Positions 16,168-25,551 of a stretch of DNA of 64,000 nucleotides are shown here, one piece after another; position 1 is the stretch's first letter; each line of letters opens with the position of its first letter. Origin of the DNA: Kitasatospora azatica KCTC 9699. GTDB lineage: Bacteria > Actinomycetota > Actinomycetes > Streptomycetales > Streptomycetaceae. The stretch covers positions 744,001-808,000 of the forward strand of contig NZ_JQMO01000003.1 of assembly GCF_000744785.1 (NCBI RefSeq), in the 5' to 3' direction. A program made the translations under genes and the position numbers. A model generated the notes under the pieces. That model did not search any database and was not told the DNA's origin. It saw only the letters and a list, made by a program, of their open reading frames with translations.

Positions 16168-16971
16168 ATGAACTCCCCCCACCTGCCCGACCACCGCGCG
16201 GCCGTCGCCGCCGAGACCGCCCGGTTCGCGGCCCTGGTCAAGGGCGCCGACCTGGCCACCCCGGTCCCCAGCTGCCCGGGCTGGACGCTGGCCGAGCTGG
16301 TCAAGCACGCCGGCAGCGTGCAGCGCTGGTTCTCCGTCCTGCTGCACGCGCGGATCCAGCAGCCGCCACGCAGCCGTGACGTGGACCTGCGGCTGCCGGC
16401 CGAGCAGGACGGCTACCCGGACTGGCTGGCCGAGAGCGCGAGTGTGGCGGCCGAGGCGTTCGCGGTCACCGAGCCCGACTTCCCGATGTGGGCCTGGGGC
16501 GCCGACCAGCACGCCCGGTTCTGGGCCCGCCGGATGCTCTTCGAGACCCTGCTGCACCGCGTCGACGCGGAGCTGGCCTTGGGTCTGCAGCCGCGGATCG
16601 ACCGGACGCTCGCGCTGGACGGAGTCGACGAGTTCCTGGTCAACCTGCCCTTCGCCGCCTTCTTCGCGCCCAAGGTGGCCGAACTGCGCGGCACCGACCA
16701 GAGCATCCGGTTCCACGCCACCGACGCAGACCGGGACGGGGACGGGGACGGGGACTGGCTCATCCGGCTGCGGCCCGACGGCTTCGGGCTCGAGCCGGCC
16801 GCCGAGCTCGCCGCCGGGCTGCCGCACACCACCGCCGACGCGACGGTGCACGGCAGCGCGGCCGATCTGCTGCTCCTCGTCTACGGGCGACTGCCGTACG
16901 GCGCCGAGGTGTTCAGCACCGAGGGCGACCAGGACCTGCTGGCCCGCTGGTTCGCCAACTCGGCCTTCTGA
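16168..16971 (+). CDS. Maleylpyruvate isomerase / mycothiol-dependent-like protein
   Basis: The 267-residue protein has an N-terminal DinB-like helix bundle (PVPSCPGWTLAELVKHAG and FWARRMLFETLLHRVDAELALG with metal-site His) and a C-terminal SCP-like domain. This is the architecture of mycothiol-dependent maleylpyruvate isomerases. It starts at ATG 16168, fifteen bases after the aldehyde dehydrogenase stop, and should be in the same MarR-controlled operon. A short (GAC)n-like stretch, DRDGDGDGD around residues 189-197, is a low-complexity insertion. True substrate unknown. Confidence 0.82.
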   Translation: MNSPHLPDHRAAVAAETARFAALVKGADLATPVPSCPGWTLAELVKHAGSVQRWFSVLLHARIQQPPRSRDVDLRLPAEQDGYPDWLAESASVAAEAFAVTEPDFPMWAWGADQHARFWARRMLFETLLHRVDAELALGLQPRIDRTLALDGVDEFLVNLPFAAFFAPKVAELRGTDQSIRFHATDADRDGDGDGDWLIRLRPDGFGLEPAAELAAGLPHTTADATVHGSAADLLLLVYGRLPYGAEVFSTEGDQDLLARWFANSAF

Positions 16972-16996
16972 CTCAGGCCGCTGCGAACTACCCGGG

Positions 16997-17848
16997 CTAC
17001 CCGGGCACTCCGGGGAGCCCGGTCGGCATCCCGTCCAGGGCGTGCGAGCAGACGCAGTCGCGGTCGGCCGGGAGCGACTCGACGGTCTTGAACAGCACGC
17101 CGCGCAGCCGGTCCACGTTGCGCGCGAAGACCTCCAGCACCTCGGCGTGGGTGACCCCCTCCCCGGTCTCCACCCCCGCGTCGAGGTCGGTCACCAGCGC
17201 CAGCGAGGTGTAGCACAGGCCCAGTTCGCGAGCGAGCACGGCCTCCGGATGGCCCGTCATGCCGACCACCGACCAGCCGTTGCCGCTGTACCAGCGGGAC
17301 TCGGCCCGGGTGGAGAAGCGCGGGCCCTCGATCACCACCAGCGTGCCGCCGTCCACCGGCTCCCAGTCCTGGGCGCGGGCGGCGGCCAGTGCGGCGGCCC
17401 GTCCGGGCGGGCAGTAGGGGTCGGCGGCGGAGACGTGGACCACCTCGGGGATGCTGCCGTCGGGCAGCGGCAGGCCGTCGTAGTAGGTCTGCGCCCGGCC
17501 CGAGGTGCGGTCGACGAACTGGTCGGGGATCAGCAGGGTGCCGGGCCCGTACTCGGCGCGCAGTCCGCCGACCGCGCAGGGGGCGACCACCTGGCGGACC
17601 CCGAGCGCGTGCATCGCCCAGAGGTTGGCGCGGTAGTTGATCCGGTGCGGCGGGAGCTTGTGGCCGCGCCCGTGCCGGGGCAGGAAGGCGACCTTGCGGC
17701 CGGCGATCTCGCCGAGGAAGAGCGAGTCGCTGGGCGCGCCGTAGGGGGTGCCGACGGTGATCTCGGTGACCTCGTCCAGCAAGGCGTAGAGACCGGAGCC
17801 CCCGATCACTCCGATCTCGGCCCGCTGCTCAACGTGGGTATGCATCAT
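16997..17848 (-). CDS. mtnP: S-methyl-5'-thioadenosine phosphorylase
   Basis: The 283-residue enzyme belongs to the nucleoside phosphorylase superfamily: GVIGGSGLYALLD binds phosphate, then FLPRHGRGHKLPPHRINYRANLWA, and GMTGHPEAVLARELGL near the end. It splits methylthioadenosine (a by-product of polyamine synthesis and of radical SAM enzymes) into adenine and methylthioribose-1-phosphate. The length is usual. Members in actinobacteria may prefer methylthioinosine, so the exact substrate could differ. Confidence 0.9.
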   Translation of the reverse strand: MMHTHVEQRAEIGVIGGSGLYALLDEVTEITVGTPYGAPSDSLFLGEIAGRKVAFLPRHGRGHKLPPHRINYRANLWAMHALGVRQVVAPCAVGGLRAEYGPGTLLIPDQFVDRTSGRAQTYYDGLPLPDGSIPEVVHVSAADPYCPPGRAAALAAARAQDWEPVDGGTLVVIEGPRFSTRAESRWYSGNGWSVVGMTGHPEAVLARELGLCYTSLALVTDLDAGVETGEGVTHAEVLEVFARNVDRLRGVLFKTVESLPADRDCVCSHALDGMPTGLPGVPG

Positions 17849-17907
17849 GCCTCATGATGCACATACCGGCTGCCGTCCCCGATCACCTGCCCGGGGTCTG
17901 TCCGGCG

Positions 17908-18450
17908 CTAGTGACGGACGGTCGGGCGCAGCACGGTCTTGAAGGCCGGCACGTGCCAGCGTCCCGCGATCTCCTCCTCCTTCGCGCGCTCGCCGCTGTG
18001 CCGTTCGCGCCAGTACGGATTGTCGTGCGGCAGATGGCCGCTGACTCTGCCGTACATGCCGAAGGTGGCGATCACCAGACCGAAGACGAAGCTGAAGATC
18101 ACGTTGGCCATCCGGAAGGCCAGGTGGTTCCAGCTGCTGTCGAGCGCGACGAGGCCCACGAAGCCCGCCACGAAGAAGATCAGGCCGACGGCCATGTTGA
18201 GCCAGGAGGCGAAGTTGCCGCCGATCACGGCGCCGATCATCAGAATTCCGCCGAAGACCACCGACAGCACGCTGAGCGCGCCGTTGCTGGACATGCCGGC
18301 GATGTTCTTGCCGTTGGTGGACAGGTAGCCGGGGTCGCCGGCCAGGCCGAAGCAGCCCCAGATCAGCAGCAACAGACCGGCCAGGCCCGCGCCGTACCGG
18401 TAGACCTGGGCCAGCCGGTGGTCGACCGGAAGTTCGTCCTGCAGTCTCAT
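17908..18450 (-). CDS. DUF4383-type membrane protein
   Basis: The 180-residue protein has four hydrophobic segments (about 22-37, 60-80, 87-108, 114-135) and the pattern GYLSTNGKNIAGMSSNGALS, which recurs in actinobacterial DUF4383 proteins. It ends in a charged cytoplasmic tail with NPYWRERH. The function of this family is unknown. ATG 18450 has GGAGGT 5 bases upstream. Confidence 0.75.
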   Translation of the reverse strand: MRLQDELPVDHRLAQVYRYGAGLAGLLLLIWGCFGLAGDPGYLSTNGKNIAGMSSNGALSVLSVVFGGILMIGAVIGGNFASWLNMAVGLIFFVAGFVGLVALDSSWNHLAFRMANVIFSFVFGLVIATFGMYGRVSGHLPHDNPYWRERHSGERAKEEEIAGRWHVPAFKTVLRPTVRH

Positions 18451-18766
18451 GACGACCTCCACTGGAGGAACGGGAGTGCCCGATCTGCACTCTCGATCCA
18501 CGCTACGCCCGGCCGGTCGCAGTGGCGCTCCAGCGGAAGTGCCCGGGCGCCGGGCGATCTTCGGCCCTTTCCGTCATGCCCATGGCCTGCCGCGCCACCG
18601 CGTGCGTAGCGTCACGATCCGCATACGGAACGACATGGCCCCCTGACGATGACGGTGGAGCAGGACGGCGGCTGCTCGCCTCGCTCGGCTGCAGCGGCGC
18701 GGTCTACCGGCGAGATCTACCGGCGACGTCTACAACAGTGCCCGCGCCGGCCTGCGTCTGCGCAGG
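18451..18766. other. Intergenic region without recognised gene
   Basis: Nothing convincing is seen in these 316 bases between two minus-strand genes. Frames that are open here have no ribosome binding site and no family likeness. Confidence 0.4.
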
Positions 18767-18946
18767 TCAGCGCGGGTACTCGTCGTCGTCGACCGGGACT
18801 TGCCGGGTCTGCTCGAAGGCGTCGGCCACATCGGCGGCGGCGTCCAGCGGGAGCTCGGCGCGCGGAGGGAGCAGCTCGTCGGCGCCGGACTCCAAGTCCT
18901 CCGGGTCCAGCGAGTCGACAGCGAATTCAGTGGCGTTGTCGGTCAT
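18767..18946 (-). CDS. Small acidic protein (59 residues)
   Basis: ATG 18946 with GAGG just upstream opens a 59-codon frame. The product is strongly acidic (many D and E), without Cys, and ends QVPVDDDEYPR. Short acidic proteins with such a VDEDEY-like end are common in Streptomyces and have no known function. Good start, ribosome binding site and composition support it as real; a role cannot be given. Confidence 0.6.
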   Translation of the reverse strand: MTDNATEFAVDSLDPEDLESGADELLPPRAELPLDAAADVADAFEQTRQVPVDDDEYPR

Positions 18947-19302
18947 GACCTCACCCCTCACGGCTCCGGGGCCACAGCAGCCCCTGCTGTTTCCAACACT
19001 TACCCGACCAGCGGCGTCCCACTCGGGACCGTCGGCCAAGCGTCGGCGTGTTGCCGAGTGGGTGCCGGGGTGATCGTGCTGGTCGGGATGATCGGGACCG
19101 GACTGGTGGACCTTCAGATCCAGGCGGTGTCGCGCCGCTTACTGGACGACTGGGTGGTCATGGGTGTTACCTCCCTCGTGAACCGGGTGAAGCCGACTCG
19201 GACCGGCTGAGTCGGTGCCCTCCCCTGTTCGGCACCGACCCAGCCGGGCTCGGTCGTGACGAGTCTGCAGCAGGCCGCTCACGGCCGGGTAACATCCGGA
19301 TA
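18947..19302. other. Region upstream of the SARP regulator
   Basis: No gene is seen in these 356 bases. The frame of the SARP gene stays open upstream to 19048, but the first good ATG is at 19303 and family alignment begins after it. The promoter for the regulator must lie here; no clear -35/-10 or repeat was found. Confidence 0.4.
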
Positions 19303-22300
19303 ATGGACCATCAACAAGGGCCCCGAACGGCCTTCCCGAGCCCCTCGGCGCAGCACGGCGAAGCGCTGCGGTTCGGCTTGCTCGGGCCCCTGACGGTCCA
19401 GGACGAGACGGGCACGGCGCTGCCGGTCAGCTCCCCGAAGTGCCGGGCACTGCTGGCCATGCTGCTGCTGGAACCCAACCGGGTGGTCTCCCGGGACCGG
19501 CTCACCGCGGCGCTGTGGGGCGAGCACCCGCCGGCCACCGCACCGACCTCGCTCAACAACCACGTGGTCCAGCTGCGCCGGCTGCTCGGCCCCGGCGGCC
19601 CGGCCCGACTGCGCACCGTCCAGCCGGGCTACCTGCTCCAGGTCGGCCCGCAGGAGCTGGACAGCGAGCTGTTCACCGAGCGGCTCGAGGCGGCCCGGGC
19701 GGCCCGTCGGGCGGCCGACTGGCAGGACGTCAGCACGCTGGCCGGCGCCGCGCTGCGGCTGTGGCGGGGCACCCCGCTGACCGACCTGCCGACCCTGGCC
19801 GAGGAGGCCTCGCCGTACCTGCAGCGGCTGCAGGAGCTGCGGCTGCAGGCCCTGGAGTGGCAGTTCGACGCCGAACTCGAGCTGGGCCGGCCGCAGGGGC
19901 TGATCCCCGAGCTGAGCCGGCTGACCAGCGAGTACCCGCTGCGCGAGTCCTTCCACCGGCAGCTGATGCTGGCGCTGCACCGCACCGACCAGCGGGCCGA
20001 GGCGCTGGCCGCCTACCAGCGGCTGCGCCGCACGCTGATCGAGGAGCTCGGCATCGAGCCGGGGCCGAGCGTGCGCGCCGCGCACCAGGAGGTGCTGCGG
20101 GCCGAGCAGCACGCCGAGGCCGCGGCACCGGCCGAGCCGGACCTCGCGGTGCCGGCCGGGGCCGGGCTGCCCCGGGACGTGGCCGGCTTCACCGGGCGCT
20201 GCGAGGAGCTGGAGCACCTGCTGGCCGCCTGCCGGGCGGGCGGCGCCGACGGCGCGGTGGTCGGCATCCACGCGGTGGACGGGATGCCGGGGGTCGGCAA
20301 GAGCGCGCTGGCCGTGCACGCCGCGCACAAGCTCGCCCAGGACTTCCCCGACGGCCAGATCTTCCTGCCGCTGCACGCCCACACCCCCGGCACCCCCGCC
20401 GTGGAGCCGGCCGACGCGCTGGCCGCGCTGCTGCTGACGGTCGGCGTCGCACCGCAGCAGATCCCGCGCGACCTGGACGCCCGGGCCAACCTGTGGCGCA
20501 GCCGGCTGGCCGGCCGACGGATGCTGCTGCTGCTCGACGACGCCAGCGGCAGTGAGCAGGTCCGCCCGCTGCTGCCCGGCACCCCGGGCAGCCTGGTGCT
20601 GGTGACCAGTCGGCGCCGGCTGCCGGCGCTGGGCGACGCGGTGCCGATGACGCTGGGCGTCCTGCCGCCGCACGAGGCCGCCGAGCTGTTCACGGCGACC
20701 GCGGGCCGGGCCGATCTGACGCCCGATCATCCGGCGGTGGTGGAGCTGGTCCGGCTCTGCGGCTACCTGCCGCTGGCCATCCACCTGACCGCCGCCCGGC
20801 TGCGGCACCGGCGCGCCTGGTCGGTCGCCGACCTGGTGCCGGACCTGGCCGCGGCCACCGGCCGGTTGGCCGCGCTGAGCGCCGAGGACGTCTCGGTGGC
20901 GGCGGCCTTCGACCTCTCCTACCGGGACCTGACGCCCGCCCAGCGCCGGCTCTTCCGCCGGCTGGGCCTCTACCCGGGCGACCACTTCGACGCCCGGGCG
21001 GCCGCCGCGCTGGACGACACCGACCTGCCCACCGCGCGCCGGCTGCTGGAGGAGCTGGAGGACCACCATCTGGTGGACGAGCCGGTGCGCGGCCGCTACC
21101 GGATGCACGACCTGATCCGCGAGCACGCCCGGGTGCTCGGCGGCGAGGACGACCCGCAGGTGCGGCACGCGGCCGTGGCCCGGCTGCTGGACGCCTACCT
21201 GGCCACCGTGGTGGAGGCCGGCCGGCACTTGGCCGGCCGCCGCAGCGCCGTCCCCGCCCAGCGCTCCGCCGGCTCCGAGTCGGCCAGCGAGCGGGAAACC
21301 AGTGCCTGGCTGCGGGCCGAGCGCGGCAACCTGCAGGCGGCCGTCGAGTACGCCGCCGCGCACGGGCACCCCGAGCACGCGGTGCGACTGCCGGCCGCCC
21401 TGCACGACCTGCTGCGCACCCACGGCCACTGGGGCCAGGCCCGCGAGCTGCACCTGATCGCGCTGGAAACGGCCCGGCGGACCGGGGACCGGCTCGGCGA
21501 GGCGGAGGCGCTGACCCACCTGGGCACCTTCCAGCGCCTCACCGGCGGGCACGAGGTGGGGCGTCGGCACCTGCGCCAGGCGCTGGACCTCTTCCGCGAG
21601 CTGGACAACCGGACCGGGCAGGCGGCCGCGCTGGTGCAGCTCGGCGCGATGGAACGCACCTTCGGGGACAACCTGCGGGCCCGCGAGTACTTCGGGCAGG
21701 CCCTCGCGCTGGCCCGGCAGGCGGGCGACCTGCCCGGCGAGGCGCAGGCGCTCAGCCAGCTCGGCATCCTCGGCCGGATCACCGGCGAGTACGCCGAGGC
21801 GACCGAGCACGCCACCCTGGCGCTGACCCTCTTCCGGGAGCTGGGCAACGCCACCGGGCAGACCGCCGTGCTCAGCGAGCTGAGCCTGATCCAACAGCTG
21901 ACCGGCGACCCGACGGCGGCCGAGGCGAGCCTGCAGCAGGCGCTGGAGCTCTGCCGGGACCGCGGCGACCGCCCCGGCGAGGCGTACGCCCTGGCCAGCC
22001 TCGGCTCGCTGCAGCAGCTGACCGGCCGCTACCCGCAGGCCGAGGCGACGCACCGGCAGGCCCTGTCGCTCTACCAGGGCCTGGGCAACCGGATCGGCCA
22101 GGCCAACGCGCTGATGGCGGTCGGCGCGGTGCGGCTGGTCACCGGCCAGTACCAGGCGGCCGAGCAGGACCTGCTGCGGGCCAGCGAGATGTACCACGAG
22201 CTGGACGAGGCCCGGGGACGGATGAACACCGTCGCCTACCTGGGCGTGCTGCGGCACGCCACCGGGCGGGACGCGGAGGCGGCCGAGAACCTGCGGGCCG

Positions 22301-22755
22301 CGCTGGCGCTCTACCGCGAGCAGAACGACCAACTCGGCGAGTCCCGGGTGCTCGCCTACCTGGGCGATGTGCTGCTCGCGCTGGGCGACCACGCCGCCGC
22401 CGAGCAGCATCTGCGGGCGGCGCTGGTGCTCTGCCGGGAGCGGGCGGACGTGGTGGGCGAGGCCGAGGCCCGCAACATCCTGGGCCGTCTGCTGGCCGCC
22501 ACCGGCCCCTTCGAGCGGGCCCGCGCGGAGTTCGCCGCCGCGCTCGAGGCGGCGCTCGCGGTCGGCTCACCGTTGGAGCAGGTCCGGGCCAGGACCGGCC
22601 TGGCCGAGGCAGAGCTGCGGGCCGGCCGGCTCCCCGAGGGCGCGGCCCAGCTGCGCGAGGCGCTGACCCTGGCCCAGCTGCTCGGGGTACCGGAGGCAGG
22701 GCGGATCCGGGAGCTGCTGGCGCACGCGGCGGCGGGCGCCGCAGCCGGCTGCTGA
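19303..22755 (+). CDS. AfsR/SARP family regulator with NB-ARC ATPase and TPR repeats
   Basis: A 1150-residue regulator. Residues ~22-110 form an OmpR-type winged HTH (LRFGLLGPLTVQDE, VVSRDRLTAALWGE) and ~110-260 the bacterial transcriptional activation domain (ending IEELGIEPGPSVRAAHQEVL). Residues ~290-600 are an NB-ARC STAND ATPase with Walker A GMPGVGKSALAVHAA and Walker B-like RMLLLLDDA. From about 700 to the end there are roughly ten TPR units (repeated LG.L...TG.Y..A and ALAL). AfsR-type proteins activate secondary-metabolite genes and are held inactive until ligand and ATP act. No biosynthetic cluster lies next to it, so it may act at a distance. ATG 19303 was chosen; the ribosome binding site is weak. 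Confidence 0.93.
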   Translation: MDHQQGPRTAFPSPSAQHGEALRFGLLGPLTVQDETGTALPVSSPKCRALLAMLLLEPNRVVSRDRLTAALWGEHPPATAPTSLNNHVVQLRRLLGPGGPARLRTVQPGYLLQVGPQELDSELFTERLEAARAARRAADWQDVSTLAGAALRLWRGTPLTDLPTLAEEASPYLQRLQELRLQALEWQFDAELELGRPQGLIPELSRLTSEYPLRESFHRQLMLALHRTDQRAEALAAYQRLRRTLIEELGIEPGPSVRAAHQEVLRAEQHAEAAAPAEPDLAVPAGAGLPRDVAGFTGRCEELEHLLAACRAGGADGAVVGIHAVDGMPGVGKSALAVHAAHKLAQDFPDGQIFLPLHAHTPGTPAVEPADALAALLLTVGVAPQQIPRDLDARANLWRSRLAGRRMLLLLDDASGSEQVRPLLPGTPGSLVLVTSRRRLPALGDAVPMTLGVLPPHEAAELFTATAGRADLTPDHPAVVELVRLCGYLPLAIHLTAARLRHRRAWSVADLVPDLAAATGRLAALSAEDVSVAAAFDLSYRDLTPAQRRLFRRLGLYPGDHFDARAAAALDDTDLPTARRLLEELEDHHLVDEPVRGRYRMHDLIREHARVLGGEDDPQVRHAAVARLLDAYLATVVEAGRHLAGRRSAVPAQRSAGSESASERETSAWLRAERGNLQAAVEYAAAHGHPEHAVRLPAALHDLLRTHGHWGQARELHLIALETARRTGDRLGEAEALTHLGTFQRLTGGHEVGRRHLRQALDLFRELDNRTGQAAALVQLGAMERTFGDNLRAREYFGQALALARQAGDLPGEAQALSQLGILGRITGEYAEATEHATLALTLFRELGNATGQTAVLSELSLIQQLTGDPTAAEASLQQALELCRDRGDRPGEAYALASLGSLQQLTGRYPQAEATHRQALSLYQGLGNRIGQANALMAVGAVRLVTGQYQAAEQDLLRASEMYHELDEARGRMNTVAYLGVLRHATGRDAEAAENLRAALALYREQNDQLGESRVLAYLGDVLLALGDHAAAEQHLRAALVLCRERADVVGEAEARNILGRLLAATGPFERARAEFAAALEAALAVGSPLEQVRARTGLAEAELRAGRLPEGAAQLREALTLAQLLGVPEAGRIRELLAHAAAGAAAGC

Positions 22756-22761
22756 CGGGGC

Positions 22762-22786
22762 GTCAGAGGCTCTGACGGACCGTCAG
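22762..22786. repeat. Recurrent motif pair GTCAGAGGCT and CTGACGGACCGTCAG
   Basis: GTCAGAGGCT (22762-22771) is directly followed by the 15-base palindrome CTGACGGACCGTCAG (22772-22786), just after the SARP stop. The 10-mer recurs at 30430, 48250, 48268 and 48286, and the palindrome at 48583 and (with one central change) 50032. Here it could form a hairpin and act as terminator. Confidence 0.6.
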
Positions 22787-22864
22787 CCGGGCGGCCCAGC
22801 AGCGGTTGCGGCGACCTGGTCGACTGGCAGGCTGGTGCGCAGGTCAGCCCTGAGGAGAGTCGCG

Positions 22865-23260
22865 GTGAGCTACGCCCACTGGTCGGTGCGAGTGGTGTCC
22901 TTCCTGATCGACTTGATGGCCTGTGCGGCGCCCAACATCGTCGCCGGCGTGGTGGCCCCCGAGAACATCGCGCTGCAGGTCGGCCTCGGCTTCCTGTCGC
23001 TGCTGCTGTTCGGCTACAACCGCTGGTACCTGGCCGGCCGGACCGGGCAGAGCTGGGGCAAGCACCTGATGGGCCTCCACCTGGTCCTGCTGGACGCCCC
23101 CGACACCCCGGTCGGCCCGCTGCGCGCCTTCCTGCGCGATGTGGCGCACATCCTGGACTCGCTGCCCTGCTTCCTGGGCTGGTTCTGGCCGCTGTGGGAC
23201 CGCCGGCGCCAGACCTTCGCGGACAAGGCGGCGTCGACGGCGGTGCTGGACTCCCCCTGA
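22865..23260 (+). CDS. RDD family membrane protein
   Basis: The 131-residue protein shows the RDD family pattern in part: an Arg-Asp pair in a first membrane helix (VRVVSFLIDLMACAAPNIVAG), a second hydrophobic segment (GFLSLLLFGYNRWY), and the GRTGQSWGKHLMGLHLV motif between helices. A third segment with a DRRRQTFADK tail follows. RDD proteins are poorly understood; some relate to Na+/H+ exchange. GTG 22865 has GAGGAGAG upstream. It stands alone after the SARP gene. Confidence 0.82.
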   Translation: MSYAHWSVRVVSFLIDLMACAAPNIVAGVVAPENIALQVGLGFLSLLLFGYNRWYLAGRTGQSWGKHLMGLHLVLLDAPDTPVGPLRAFLRDVAHILDSLPCFLGWFWPLWDRRRQTFADKAASTAVLDSP

Positions 23261-23279
23261 CGCACCGCGTGGCGGGCGG

Positions 23280-24407
23280 CTAGGCGGTCGCCGCGTCGTC
23301 CGACGCGGTGGTGGCCGACGCGGCGGTGGCCGGGCCGCGCACCGAGTCGAGCACCGCCTGGCCCTGCTTGTCGACGAACTTGGTGAACAGCTGCTGCGAG
23401 TACCCGAAGATCACCGCCCAGGCGATGATCTGCGCGGAGGAGTCCAGCGCGCTGAGCCCCGGCACGAAGCCGCCGCGCATCAGGACCAGTCCGAGGACGG
23501 CGGTCAGGGCGCCGGTGGGGAGCTTGAGCCAGGCGAGCGAGACCGGCACCGGGTACGGGGTGGAGGTCCCGTTGATCCGCCGCAGCGCGGTGGCGGCCGC
23601 GATGCCGGCGGCCACCAGCCCGACGATCTCGACCGACAGGTAGTCCGCACGGGACGCGGTGGCCGCCATCGCGTGGTCGACGTCCGTGGTGGTGGGCGCG
23701 GCATTGCTGCCCACCGGGCAGACGATGGTGAAGCCGGTGCCCGAGTGCCCGGTGGGCGTCTGCGGCGCGAAGCAGAGCGGCACGAACTGCGGCCAGAAGA
23801 GCCCGATGACGGCGATGCCGACGGCCGCGAACCCCAGCCCGGCGGCCACGAACCTGACGATCCGCACGAAGCTGCCCACCCGCAGCTGCTCGCGCAGCGC
23901 CTCCAGCCGGGCCGTGCCCACGGCGTCGGCGATCAGCTCGACGTCCGCGCAGGTCGGCGTCTTCCCTGTCTTCCAGATGTTCTCGACCGCGACCCGCCGG
24001 GGATCGCGCTTGTCGAGATGCTCCCTGATGAGCCCGATCAGGCCCGGCAGCAGCGGCGTGACCTCCTCGACCGCGACCAGCCGCAGCATCATCGCGCGCG
24101 CCGCATTGACGTGGACCAGGGCCACGGTCAGCCGGGAGCTGGCCAGGCGCTTCGGGCGCTGACGGCGGTCGACCTTCTCACGGGCTCTCTGCAGCTCCGC
24201 CTCGATGTCCTTGCGCAGTTCTGGCTTCGCATTCGGGATGCCCCGGAGCTTGGCCTCCAGCTCGCTGATGGTGGCGAGCATCGCCTCCCGCAGCTCCCAC
24301 TCGCCGACTTCGCACGTACTGTCCTGGCGCTTCTTCCACAGGCGCCGCTTCTGCGGCCCACTGTCGTTGCCGGGCAGCCCGGATGTTCCTGATGCGCTCT
24401 GCGTCAT
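23280..24407 (-). CDS. Hypothetical protein with coiled coil and membrane segments
   Basis: I do not recognise this 375-residue protein. It begins with a charged, partly coiled-coil stretch (residues ~40-90, REAMLATISELEAKL to ELQRAREKVDRRQRPK), then a helical region. Four or five membrane segments follow from about residue 190 (FVAAGLGFAAVGIAVIGLFW). The end has a segment ALDSSAQIIAWAVIFGYSQQLFT and an Ala/Thr-rich tail. No catalytic motif is seen. A membrane-anchored scaffold or sensor is possible. Confidence 0.65.
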   Translation of the reverse strand: MTQSASGTSGLPGNDSGPQKRRLWKKRQDSTCEVGEWELREAMLATISELEAKLRGIPNAKPELRKDIEAELQRAREKVDRRQRPKRLASSRLTVALVHVNAARAMMLRLVAVEEVTPLLPGLIGLIREHLDKRDPRRVAVENIWKTGKTPTCADVELIADAVGTARLEALREQLRVGSFVRIVRFVAAGLGFAAVGIAVIGLFWPQFVPLCFAPQTPTGHSGTGFTIVCPVGSNAAPTTTDVDHAMAATASRADYLSVEIVGLVAAGIAAATALRRINGTSTPYPVPVSLAWLKLPTGALTAVLGLVLMRGGFVPGLSALDSSAQIIAWAVIFGYSQQLFTKFVDKQGQAVLDSVRGPATAASATTASDDAATA

Positions 24408-24639
24408 GCCTCGACTATCACCTTCGGTGGCGGTTCGTGTACAGCATGCTGCCGCCCCGGGCGCGCCCCGACCGGAACCTGGACCGACCCGTCAGCGAAC
24501 ATTCGCCACCGGCTGGGCAAACACTCGGTGTCGCCGGGTAAGCCCGCACTGCCCGGCCGGTCACCAAGCAGTAGTGGCCTGTCCTGGCGGCGGTTAGGGT
24601 GCCGGTCGGAGCCCGTCCACCCGAACGATCGGAGTACCT

Positions 24640-25524
24640 GTGTCCTCGTCCAGCCTCTGGCCCGCCGGCCCGCGTCGTGTCCTGGTGGTCGGCGTCGACG
24701 GGGTGCGCCTCGATCTGCTGGCGGAGCTGGCGACGCCCGCGTTGGACCAGGTCGCAGCCGCCGGGTTCCTGGCGCCGGTGGAGGTGGACGAGGCCACGCC
24801 GACCATGTCGGGACCGTGCTGGGCGACCATCGTGACCGGCGTGACCGTGGCCAAGCACGGCGTCTACGGCAACCACTTCGGCGGCAACCGGCTGGACGTG
24901 TTCCCGGACTTCACCACCCGCCTGGCCGAGACGCACCGCCGCCGCACCTTCGCGGTGGGCGGCTGGGAGCCGCTCTTCCTGGCCCGCCGGGGCGGTCCGC
25001 TCTTCGCCGCGCCGGGCCGGCTCTCCTACATAGCGCCGCTCGAGGACACCCCCGGGGCCTGGGAGGTCTGCGACGAGCGGGCCACCGCCGAGGCGGTCAC
25101 CGTGCTGACCGGCGACGACGACCCGCAGGCGACCTTCGTCTACCTCGGCGCGGTGGACGAGACCGCGCACTTCCTGGGCTGCGGCGAGCAGTACCGCCGT
25201 TCGATCGAGACGGCCGACGCCCGGCTCGGGCGGCTGCTGGCGGCGGTGCGGTCGCGCCCGGGCTACGCCGAGGAGGAGTGGACCGTCATCGTGGTCACCG
25301 ACCACGGCCATGTCGACCAGGGCGGGCACGGCGGGCGCAGCACCGTGGAGCGCACCGCCTGGGTGGCCGCCTGCGGGCCCGGTCTGGAGCCGGGCGCGCC
25401 GGTGCTGACGGTCCGTCATGTGGATGTCGCCGCGCATGTCTACGCGGCGCTGGAGATCGTCCCGGACCCGCACTGGACGCTGGACGGCCGCCCGTTCACC
25501 CCCGCCGGGGTGCTGGTCGCCTAG
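24640..25524 (+). CDS. Alkaline phosphatase superfamily protein (nucleotide pyrophosphatase/phosphodiesterase type)
   Basis: The 294-residue protein has the metal-site Asp in VLVVGVDGVRLDLL, a nucleophile segment TPTMSGPCWATIVTGV, a YLGAVDETAHFLG metal motif and VVTDHGHVDQGGHGG near the C terminus. This is the pattern of type I phosphodiesterase/nucleotide pyrophosphatases, which hydrolyse phosphodiesters or phosphonates. No signal peptide is seen, so it appears cytoplasmic, unlike many relatives. It starts at GTG 24640. Substrate unknown. Confidence 0.88.
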   Translation: MSSSSLWPAGPRRVLVVGVDGVRLDLLAELATPALDQVAAAGFLAPVEVDEATPTMSGPCWATIVTGVTVAKHGVYGNHFGGNRLDVFPDFTTRLAETHRRRTFAVGGWEPLFLARRGGPLFAAPGRLSYIAPLEDTPGAWEVCDERATAEAVTVLTGDDDPQATFVYLGAVDETAHFLGCGEQYRRSIETADARLGRLLAAVRSRPGYAEEEWTVIVVTDHGHVDQGGHGGRSTVERTAWVAACGPGLEPGAPVLTVRHVDVAAHVYAALEIVPDPHWTLDGRPFTPAGVLVA

Positions 25525-25551
25525 GGCCTTGTCGGTCCAAGGGCTGTTCGC

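Noticed and set aside
19279..22410. Very long open frame antisense to the SARP regulator
   Set aside because: It is a typical GC-rich shadow: Gln/Arg/Gly-rich composition, no domain, while the plus strand shows SARP, NB-ARC and TPR motifs.
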